Positions 58,052-64,000 of a DNA stretch of 64,000 nucleotides are shown piece after piece (positions within the stretch are counted from its first letter, which is position 1; each line of letters starts with the position of its first letter). Under the pieces are notes generated by a model that saw only the letters and a list, made by a program, of their open reading frames with translations, made no database searches and was not told the DNA's origin. The stretch lies in the NCBI GenBank assembly GCA_001998905.1, contig MLAA01000040.1, positions 19,774-83,773 of the forward strand, given 5' to 3'. The position numbers and the translations under genes were made by a program. The stretch is from Rodentibacter caecimuris (GTDB lineage Bacteria > Pseudomonadota > Gammaproteobacteria > Enterobacterales > Pasteurellaceae).

Positions 58052-59245
58052 TTAGAAACTAAGTTTTGCGGTATCTTGTGCAATGACTAATTCTTCATTA
58101 GTCGGAATAACAAACGCAATAGGTGTATTATCCGCAGTGATCACGCCTTCATTACCAAAACGAGCAGCTAGGTTCTTTTCATGGTCTAGTTGATAGCCAA
58201 ATAATTTTAAGTGTTTCAGTGTTTCTTCACGCACTTTTGCTGAGTTTTCACCAATACCGCCGGTAAAGACAATGGCATCTAAACGCTCGCCAATGACCGC
58301 CATATAAGAACCGATATATTTTGCTAAACGGTAGCAGAATACATCTAATGCACGTTTTGCTGATTCTTCGCGACTGTAATTGTCTTCTGCATAACGGCAA
58401 TCACTAGTAACTTCGGTTAAACCTAAAAGGCCAGATTTTTTCACTAAGGTATCTTCGATTTGTTCAACAGACATTCCTAATGTTTTATGCATATAGAAGA
58501 TAATAGCTGGATCTAAATCGCCTGAGCGAGTTCCCATGACTAAGCCTTCTAACGGTGTAAAGCCCATTGAGGTATCAATACATTTACCATTACGCACTGC
58601 GGCAACAGATGCGCCGTTACCCAAGTGGCAAGTAATAACATTTACTTTATTTTCAGCAACACCTAAACGTTTTGCCGCTTCACGGCTGATAAAATAATGG
58701 CTGGTACCGTGCATACCGTAACGGCGAACACCGTGTTCTTTGTAAAGTGAGTAAGGAAGTGCATAAAGAAACGCTTCTTCTGGCATTGTTTGGTGGAACG
58801 CAGTGTCAAATACGGCAACATTTTTATCTTTTAAGTGAGGGAAAGCTTTGAACGCTTCTTCAATACCGATTAGATGTGCTGGGTTATGAAGGGGGGCAAA
58901 TTCTGCTGCATCTTTAATACCTTGGATAACTTCATCGGTAATAACAACAGATTGGGTATATTTTTCTCCACCATGAACAACGCGATGACCGATCGCAGCA
59001 ATAGAATTTTTTAATTCTTCGGTCAGAATATTCGATACGATAAAATTCAACGCTTCACTGTGTGCAGCACCTGCGCCTAAATCCGCATTGCCTTTCTCAC
59101 CATTTAATTTCCATTTTATACGCGCTTCAGGAAGATAAAATGCTTCGGCCAAACCGGATAATTTTTCATCACCGGATACTGGGTCAAGAATAGCGAATTT
59201 TAATGAAGAGCTACCGCAGTTTAGGATAAGAACAAGTTTTGACAT
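58052..59245 (-). CDS. ackA: Acetate kinase
   Basis: This 397-residue enzyme makes ATP and acetate from acetyl phosphate. The start [15 protein letters not shown], then [24 protein letters not shown], and [14 protein letters not shown] are all typical. It is the first gene of an ackA-pta pair on the minus strand. The 333-base region upstream holds no gene; a possible FNR site lies at 59366-59379, fitting control by oxygen as seen in E. coli. Confidence 0.97.
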   Translation of the reverse strand: MSKLVLILNCGSSSLKFAILDPVSGDEKLSGLAEAFYLPEARIKWKLNGEKGNADLGAGAAHSEALNFIVSNILTEELKNSIAAIGHRVVHGGEKYTQSVVITDEVIQGIKDAAEFAPLHNPAHLIGIEEAFKAFPHLKDKNVAVFDTAFHQTMPEEAFLYALPYSLYKEHGVRRYGMHGTSHYFISREAAKRLGVAENKVNVITCHLGNGASVAAVRNGKCIDTSMGFTPLEGLVMGTRSGDLDPAIIFYMHKTLGMSVEQIEDTLVKKSGLLGLTEVTSDCRYAEDNYSREESAKRALDVFCYRLAKYIGSYMAVIGERLDAIVFTGGIGENSAKVREETLKHLKLFGYQLDHEKNLAARFGNEGVITADNTPIAFVIPTNEELVIAQDTAKLSF

Positions 59246-59365
59246 AGATGACCTATATAATTAGAAGTTAGTTAATAGAAATTCGTCAATTAGAGACGAG
59301 CGTAAAAATTTTGCATAGGATACACCTTTTGCACAACAAAATAAATTCTGCTAAGGGGAAAAAAT

Positions 59366-59379
59366 TAGATCTTTATCAA
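59366..59379. promoter_or_regulatory. Possible FNR site in ackA upstream region
   Basis: TAGATCTTTATCAA matches the FNR pattern TTGAT-N4-ATCAA at 9 of 10 positions. It lies about 120 bases from the ackA start in the 59246-59578 gap. This gap contains no other gene or hairpin that I can support. Confidence 0.35.
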
Positions 59380-59578
59380 AAAATTTGAAAATTTAAACTT
59401 TTTTAGGTGTTTTTTGTTCGGTAGTCAAATCATTGTAATAGGAGTATGATGTAAGTATATTTATAAGTAGATGAGTTTTTTGAACATTTTGCTTCATTTG
59501 TTGGCAAAATACTCTTTTATGTCGACTTAAGAGTGAACCCTAAATTTGAATTTTGTCATACGCTAAATAAAGGATTTT

Positions 59579-60022
59579 ATGTCATTTTTTTCTCTTTTAA
59601 AACGAGGGCAAGCCTATATGAAAACTTGGCCTTTAGAATCTAAACTAGGAATTATTTTTCCTGAGAACCGCATTATTAAAGCGACACAATTTGCGCAAAA
59701 ATTTATGCCTTTTATTGCTGTATTTTCTGTATTGTGGCAGCACCTATATGCGAAATCCGATATGTTGGCATTTTCTCTTGCAATTTTGACCGCACTTTTT
59801 TCCTTACTTTTGCCTTTGCAAGGTTTGTATTGGTTAGGTCATCGCTCGTTACAACAATTGGATCCACAAAGTGCGGTTTGGTTTTATGATATTTACGAAC
59901 GGTTGAAGAAATTGCACGAACCTTTACCGCTTATTAAAGATCAACCAACTTATCAAAATTTAGCTGAGTTATTACAACAAGCTCAGCGAAAATTAGATAA
60001 AAGTTTTTGGCAGGAAATTTGA
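59579..60022 (+). CDS. yfbV: UPF0208/DUF412 membrane protein YfbV
   Basis: This 147-residue protein has two membrane helices (about 42-80) and the family segment [30 protein letters not shown]. In E. coli, YfbV affects the insulation of the Ter macrodomain of the chromosome. It sits next to divergent ackA, the conserved position. Two uptake signals lie within it (near 59790 and 59867). The gene is intact. Confidence 0.9.
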   Translation: MSFFSLLKRGQAYMKTWPLESKLGIIFPENRIIKATQFAQKFMPFIAVFSVLWQHLYAKSDMLAFSLAILTALFSLLLPLQGLYWLGHRSLQQLDPQSAVWFYDIYERLKKLHEPLPLIKDQPTYQNLAELLQQAQRKLDKSFWQEI

Positions 60023-60031
60023 TTTGCGCAT

Positions 60032-60069
60032 ACGCAAACGTTTTCTTTTAGGTCGGATTTTTGTAAAAT
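60032..60069 (+). promoter_or_regulatory. PurR box and promoter of cvpA-purF
   Basis: ACGCAAACGTTTTCTT (60032-60047) matches the PurR operator consensus at every specified position. It overlaps a weak -35 (TTTTCT 60041-60046), with TAAAAT (60064-60069) as -10 at 17-base spacing. This is the arrangement of the E. coli purF operator. The PurR protein is not in the window. Confidence 0.85.
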
Positions 60070-60120
60070 AGCGTGGTCGTTTTTTGGGGAGCGACCATTT
60101 TTAATTTAAGAGAGTTTTTA

Positions 60121-60609
60121 ATGATTGATTATATTATCATCGGTATTATTGTTTTTTCCGTCATTGTCAGTTTATTGCGCGGTTTTGTACGAGAGGTAAC
60201 ATCATTAGCTAGTTGGATTGTCGCTTTTATTGTTGCTGGTCAATTTTATCCCTATCTTGCCGCTTATTTAACTCAAATTGAATCTGTTTATATCCGAAAT
60301 GGCGCAGCAATCGCCATTTTATTTATTGCCACGTTAATTGTTGGCGCAGTAGTTAATTATGTTATTTCTCAATTAGTAGATAAAACAGGCTTAACTGGTA
60401 CTGATAGAGTGCTTGGTGCGGCATTTGGTTTTTTACGCGGTGTATTGATTGTTGCTGCGATTTTATTTTTTATGGATACCTTCACTAATTTTGAACAAAG
60501 CGATTGGTGGAAAGAATCTACATTAATTCCTCACTTTGGCTTCATTATTGAATGGTTTTTTCAACAACTACAAGCCAATTCTGGTTTCTTAAACTCAACT
60601 TTTAAATAG
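60121..60609 (+). CDS. cvpA: CvpA family membrane protein
   Basis: This 162-residue membrane protein has four helices. In E. coli CvpA is needed for colicin V production and bile tolerance. The start [32 protein letters not shown] is typical. I chose ATG 60121 with AGAG upstream instead of 48 bases earlier. It precedes purF with a shared promoter and PurR box. Confidence 0.94.
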   Translation: MIDYIIIGIIVFSVIVSLLRGFVREVTSLASWIVAFIVAGQFYPYLAAYLTQIESVYIRNGAAIAILFIATLIVGAVVNYVISQLVDKTGLTGTDRVLGAAFGFLRGVLIVAAILFFMDTFTNFEQSDWWKESTLIPHFGFIIEWFFQQLQANSGFLNSTFK

Positions 60610-60626
60610 ATAAGGACAAGCAAAAT

Positions 60627-62144
60627 ATGTGTGGTATCGTTGGTATTGTCAGCCAAACTCCCGTCAATGAAGCGATTTATGCCGCTTTGATATTGTTACA
60701 GCATCGTGGGCAAGATGCCGCAGGTATTGTTACCGTAGATGATGAAAGTCGTTTTCGTTTGCGTAAGGCGAACGGTTTAGTTAGTGATGTTTTTCAGCAT
60801 GTACATATGTTGCGTTTACAGGGAAATGCAGGGATAGGGCATGTTCGTTATCCGACTGCGGGTAGTTCCAGTGTGTCTGAAGCACAGCCTTTTTATGTCA
60901 ATTCTCCTTATGGCGTAACATTAGTTCACAATGGTAACTTAACTAATTCCACCGAATTAAAGGATAAGCTGTTTCGAGTAGCTCGTCGCCATGTTAATAC
61001 TAATTCCGACTCTGAATTATTGCTCAATATCTTAGCTAATCATCTTGATACTATAAAAAAATATCATCTTAACCCGCAAGATATTTTTAGTGCAGTCAAA
61101 AATACTCATAGAGATATTAAAGGTGCTTATGCTTGTCTCGCTATGATTATCGGGCATGGTATGGTGGCATTTCGTGATCCGTTTGGTATTCGCCCTTTGG
61201 TGTTAGGTAAACGGGAAGAAAACGGTAAGACTGAATATATGTTTGCCTCAGAATCTATTGCTTTGGATGTGGTGGGTTTTGAATTTGTTCGAGATATTGA
61301 ACCGGGTGAAGCTGTGTATGTAACCTTTGATGGCGATATTTATTCACAGCAATGTGCTGATAGTCCCGTATTGAAACCTTGTATTTTTGAGTATGTCTAT
61401 TTTGCTCGCCCTGATTCAACCATGGACGGCGTATCGGTATATGCAGCACGAATGCATATGGGCGAACGACTTGGTAAAAAAATTGCACGAGAATGGCAAA
61501 ATGAACTGGAGAATATTGATGTAGTTATTCCTATTCCGGAAACTTCAACGGATATCGCGTTACAAATTGCTAAAGTCTTGAATAAACCTTATCGTCAAGG
61601 TTTTGTAAAAAACCGTTATGTGGGTAGAACTTTTATTATGCCTGGTCAAGCGCAACGTGTTAATTCTGTTCGTCGTAAACTAAATACGATTTCTTCCGAG
61701 TTTAGAGGAAAAAATGTATTGCTAGTGGATGACTCTATCGTGCGGGGAACAACGTCTGAACAAATTGTTGATATGGCACGAACCGCTGGCGCTAAGAAAA
61801 TTTATTTTGCGTCAGCGGCACCTGAAATTCGTTACCCTAATGTATATGGAATTGACATGCCGACAAAGCAGGAATTAATCGCTAATGGTCGTAATGTGGA
61901 AGAAATTGCAGAATTAATTGGTGTTGATAAACTGATTTTCCAAAATTTAGATGATTTGAAAGAATCTGTTAAAGAGGAAAATTCAGCGATCCAAGAATTT
62001 GATTGCTCGGTATTTACTGGGGAATATATTACTGGCGATATTACTGATGAATATTTAGATAATATTGCTCAACAACGTAATGATAAAGCTAAGAAAAAAC
62101 GTGAGAAAGACGCAACAAATTTAGAGATTCATAACGAAAGGTAA
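60627..62144 (+). CDS. purF: Amidophosphoribosyltransferase
   Basis: This 505-residue enzyme makes phosphoribosylamine, the first committed purine step. The start [12 protein letters not shown] puts the catalytic Cys at position 2 after Met removal. A glutaminase (Ntn) domain is followed by the PRTase domain with [17 protein letters not shown] binding PRPP. It follows cvpA by 17 bases and is repressed by purines via the PurR box. Length matches the family (E. coli 505). Confidence 0.97.
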   Translation: MCGIVGIVSQTPVNEAIYAALILLQHRGQDAAGIVTVDDESRFRLRKANGLVSDVFQHVHMLRLQGNAGIGHVRYPTAGSSSVSEAQPFYVNSPYGVTLVHNGNLTNSTELKDKLFRVARRHVNTNSDSELLLNILANHLDTIKKYHLNPQDIFSAVKNTHRDIKGAYACLAMIIGHGMVAFRDPFGIRPLVLGKREENGKTEYMFASESIALDVVGFEFVRDIEPGEAVYVTFDGDIYSQQCADSPVLKPCIFEYVYFARPDSTMDGVSVYAARMHMGERLGKKIAREWQNELENIDVVIPIPETSTDIALQIAKVLNKPYRQGFVKNRYVGRTFIMPGQAQRVNSVRRKLNTISSEFRGKNVLLVDDSIVRGTTSEQIVDMARTAGAKKIYFASAAPEIRYPNVYGIDMPTKQELIANGRNVEEIAELIGVDKLIFQNLDDLKESVKEENSAIQEFDCSVFTGEYITGDITDEYLDNIAQQRNDKAKKKREKDATNLEIHNER

Positions 62145-62184
62145 TATCTATCGCTTTTCTTGATAAATCAATAGATGTGATCTA

Positions 62185-62214
62185 TTGAAACTTTATTAAT
62201 GAGGGGCGTATAAT
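62185..62214 (+). promoter_or_regulatory. Promoter of dps
   Basis: TTGAAA (62185-62190) and TATAAT (62209-62214) are separated by 18 bases. This is a strong promoter-like pair about 50 bases upstream of the dps start. Confidence 0.7.
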
Positions 62215-62273
62215 GCAACCACCTCAGTCTCGGGGAAATAATTATTTTGAATCACAAAAACGGAGATTATATT

Positions 62274-62756
62274 ATGTCTAAATCATCAATTGGCTTAAGT
62301 GTTGCCTCTTCTGAAAAATTAGCTAAAGCATTAAATAATTTATTGGCAAACTATCAAGTATTTTACACCAATGTTCGTGGGTATCACTGGAATATTAAAG
62401 GAACAAACTTTTTTGAATTACATGCTAAATATGAAGAGATTTATAGCGATTTAGTGGTAAAAGTAGATGAAATTGCAGAACGTATTTTAACCTTAGGTTA
62501 CACACCTGCAAATGCTTATAGCCAATATTTAAGCCTTTCTACTATCAAAGAAGATATTGCTGTTAGCACTGAGGCTGGCACTTTAAAAGGGACGCTAGAA
62601 GGTTTTAAAACCTTATTAACACAGCAACGTGAAATTTTAGTATTAGCTGGAGAAGCTGATGATGAAGGTACGGCTTCACAAATGAGCGATTATATTAAAG
62701 AACAAGAGAAATTAATTTGGATGTTTACTTCCGCTTGTGCTAGTTGTAATGCTTAA
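62274..62756 (+). CDS. dps: Dps-family ferritin-like DNA-binding protein
   Basis: This 160-residue protein forms a twelve-subunit shell that oxidises and stores iron and may bind DNA. The ferroxidase residues are visible in YHWNIKGTNFFELHAKYEEIY and VDEIAERIL; they lie at subunit interfaces. H. ducreyi FtpA (fine tangled pili) is a related Pasteurellaceae protein. I chose ATG 62274 (MSKSSIG) with GGAG upstream rather than ATG 62247. A terminator follows. A candidate Fur-regulated sRNA lies 400 bases downstream on the other strand. Confidence 0.92.
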   Translation: MSKSSIGLSVASSEKLAKALNNLLANYQVFYTNVRGYHWNIKGTNFFELHAKYEEIYSDLVVKVDEIAERILTLGYTPANAYSQYLSLSTIKEDIAVSTEAGTLKGTLEGFKTLLTQQREILVLAGEADDEGTASQMSDYIKEQEKLIWMFTSACASCNA

Positions 62757-62799
62757 TAAAGCATTTTATTCAAAAAATAATATTTGAATAGAACGGGTA

Positions 62800-62830
62800 T
62801 AAAGGTGCATTTAATGCGCCTTTATTTTTT
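62800..62830 (+). terminator. Terminator after dps
   Basis: TAAAGGTGCATT pairs with AATGCGCCTTTA (62800-62811 with 62813-62824, one G-U), followed by a T-run. The strong end fits a highly expressed gene. The interval 62831-63160 holds no gene I can support, only one uptake signal near 63041. Confidence 0.8.
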
Positions 62831-63162
62831 TGAATAAATTTTTACTTTCATTATTTGTTTGGTTGTAACGTAGGTGTTTATATCAAATTAGAAAAAATAT
62901 AGGGAGACTTATACCAATTAAATGAATCTATATGAGGAATTTAAGTAAGTTAAAAGATGACGGTAATTTATCATATAACCTTATATACAAACTTGATTAT
63001 GAACTGAGTATTAGCATACTGTATAATACTGGCTTCTAAAAGTGCGGTTAAATTTGAGCTTATTTTATATAATGCTCCTTTAAAAGCTTTGCTATTATTG
63101 ATGGTAAGTGCTTTTAAAAGTTGTAGGACTTAGGCCACTTCCTATTATTTGAAATCTATATA

Positions 63163-63257
63163 AAAAAACCGGAGTCTGAATTAGCCTCCGGTTTTTTGAC
63201 CTAACAAATCTACTTTCTACTACCTGTTGGAGTAAACTGCAATCTACTTGAACAGAT
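63163..63257 (-). ncRNA. Candidate Fur-regulated small RNA
   Basis: On the minus strand, a TTGACA (63287-63292) with TAATAT or TATAAT (63264-63269 or 63266-63271) predicts a start near 63257. A Fur-box-like site touches the -35. A perfect terminator (CCGGAG...CTCCGG, stem to A6/T6, 63163-63174 with 63186-63197) ends the transcript after about 95 bases. No translatable frame with a ribosome site is in it. Neither flanking gene needs this terminator: dps has its own, and yjdM lies downstream on the other strand. From memory, iron-responsive sRNAs such as HrrF are known in Haemophilus and similar ones in Aggregatibacter; whether this is the same RNA is not shown. Confidence 0.6.
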
Positions 63258-63263
63258 AGGCGT

Positions 63264-63307
63264 ATATTATAGCTGTTATCAATATATGTCAATAGGAATT
63301 ATTCTCA
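63264..63307 (-). promoter_or_regulatory. Promoter and putative Fur box of the candidate sRNA
   Basis: On the minus strand, TGAGAATAATTCCTA (63293-63307) contains a strong Fur half-site TGAGAAT next to a weaker inverted half, GAATAATTC core. It abuts a perfect TTGACA -35 (63287-63292). The -10 is TAATAT (17-base spacing) or TATAAT (15-base spacing). Repression by Fur would follow from this overlap. Confidence 0.6.
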
Positions 63308-63396
63308 TTTAGGCGGGTGAAATCTTCATTTTTCCAATTATTTTAGTTTTTGCTATACTTATGGCCTTTTAATTAATGACTTACAAAGGAAAACCT

Positions 63397-63732
63397 ATGG
63401 AAAATATGCCTAATTGTCCAAAATGCCACGGTGAATATGTTTATCACGATTCAATCAATTTTGTTTGCCCTGATTGTGGTAATGAATGGAACGGAGAAGA
63501 AAAATCAACAGATACTGATGTATTTATTGTAAAAGATAGTAATGGTAATCTTTTACAAGATGGCGATGATGTAATTTTGATCAAAGATTTAAAAGTAAAG
63601 GGATCTTCTATCGTATTAAAGAAAGGTACAAAAGCAAAAAATATCCGTCTTGTTGATGCTGATCACGATGTTGATTGTAAAATTGACGGGCAGCCTTTTT
63701 CGTTAAAATCTGAATTTTTAAAGAAAGCGTAA
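63397..63732 (+). CDS. yjdM: PhnA/YjdM family zinc-ribbon protein
   Basis: This 111-residue protein has an N-terminal zinc ribbon ([10 protein letters not shown]...CPDCGNEW) and a C-terminal KOW-like domain ([28 protein letters not shown]). It is the family called PhnA in E. coli, although a link to phosphonate use is doubtful. I start at ATG 63397 with AAAGGAAAA upstream; an ATG 21 bases earlier lacks a good site. The next 190 bases show nothing until the repeat. Confidence 0.9.
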   Translation: MENMPNCPKCHGEYVYHDSINFVCPDCGNEWNGEEKSTDTDVFIVKDSNGNLLQDGDDVILIKDLKVKGSSIVLKKGTKAKNIRLVDADHDVDCKIDGQPFSLKSEFLKKA

Positions 63733-63921
63733 TATTTTAGTGAATAAATCACTGTAAAAGATAAATTGCTCTCTCTATGAAGATTTTCCCTTAATAAAGG
63801 GGATAAGCCAAGACAGTGCTAAACTCAAATTATATAGTATTTAAAATACTTGGCTTTTTAGATAACTTACCTAAAATAGGTGTATTTGCCTGTTAATTTC
63901 TAATTCAGGGTATACACTGAT

Positions 63922-64000
63922 AGAAGCAGAAGCAGAAGCAGAAGTAGAAGCAGAAGCAGAAGCAGAAGCAGAAGCAGAAGCAGAAGCAGATGCAGAAGCA
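63922..64000. repeat. Hexanucleotide tandem repeat (AGAAGC)n, runs off window
   Basis: Thirteen units of AGAAGC fill 63922-63999 with two imperfect units (AGAAGT at 63940-63945, AGATGC at 63988-63993). On the minus strand one frame reads alternating Ala-Ser with one Thr, then ISVYPELEINRQIHLF and a stop. On the plus strand it could read Glu-Ala, but no ATG opens that frame. The minus reading may be the C-terminal end of a large Ala/Ser repeat protein beyond the window. It is not long enough to decide; a noncoding microsatellite is also possible. Confidence 0.85.

Noticed and set aside
63022..63197. A plus-strand sRNA from TATAAT at 63022
   Set aside because: No acceptable -35 at 16-18 bases; the minus strand has a far better promoter for the same hairpin.
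63922..64000. Plus-strand Glu-Ala repeat protein
   Set aside because: No ATG opens this frame; an upstream stop is close.

Overview
The window is chromosomal DNA of a Pasteurellaceae bacterium close to Haemophilus/Aggregatibacter/Avibacterium. Three things point this way. The DNA is AT-rich. About thirty copies of the Hin-type DNA uptake signal (AAGTGCGGT or its complement, often followed by C and an A/T tail) are scattered in both orientations. Gene blocks match those I remember from H. influenzae: mgl-gal, rsmC with holD-rimI, trxB-cydDC, fldA-fur, seqA-menE-mscK-aroC-mepA-lpxM, apt-dnaX, pta-ackA-yfbV-cvpA-purF. The species cannot be fixed from the sequence alone.

Layout. 1-1290: 3' part of a murein endopeptidase gene (mepM). 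1373-9613: a galactose regulon, with the mglBAC high-affinity importer and galS-type repressor on the minus strand and galTKM on the plus strand. It carries recognisable CRP and Gal operator sites. 9798-12840: a PEBP-family protein, rsmC, a lipoprotein, holD and rimI. 12921-14010: a frameshifted ferritin-like DUF455 gene and the 4.5S/SRP RNA gene (ffs). 14036-19349: a methyltransferase, cydC, cydD, trxB. 19510-24719: a TonB-dependent receptor with a putative Fur box, followed by an M16 zinc protease lipoprotein; this resembles protein-piracy (Fus-like) iron uptake pairs. 24776-28399: cnoX-like, fur, fldA, ybfF, seqA. 28405-39618: menE, an MscK-type channel, aroC, mepA, a TSUP permease, lpxM, apt, dnaX. 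39732-42657: a complete polar amino acid ABC importer. 42717-46832: two small membrane-associated genes, a decayed gene remnant (43863-44728), proA and a TRIC-like protein. 46935-55561: an unknown membrane protein, miaB, yoaA, tsaB, a Slp-like lipoprotein, fadD, rnd. 55848-62144: pta, ackA, yfbV, cvpA, purF. 62274-63732: a Dps protein, a candidate Fur-controlled small RNA on the minus strand, and a PhnA/YjdM protein. 63922-64000: a hexanucleotide tandem repeat that runs off the window.

How the parts relate. Most of the window is core metabolism and housekeeping. Iron is the recurring theme: fur itself, flavodoxin (an iron-sparing carrier), the Fur-boxed receptor/protease pair, Dps ferritin, and a Fur-boxed sRNA beside dps. 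The most interesting candidates are that sRNA (63163-63257), the receptor/protease pair, the decayed island next to proA, the frameshifted DUF455 gene, and the end-of-window repeat, which may belong to a large Ala-Ser repeat protein or a phase-variable locus.
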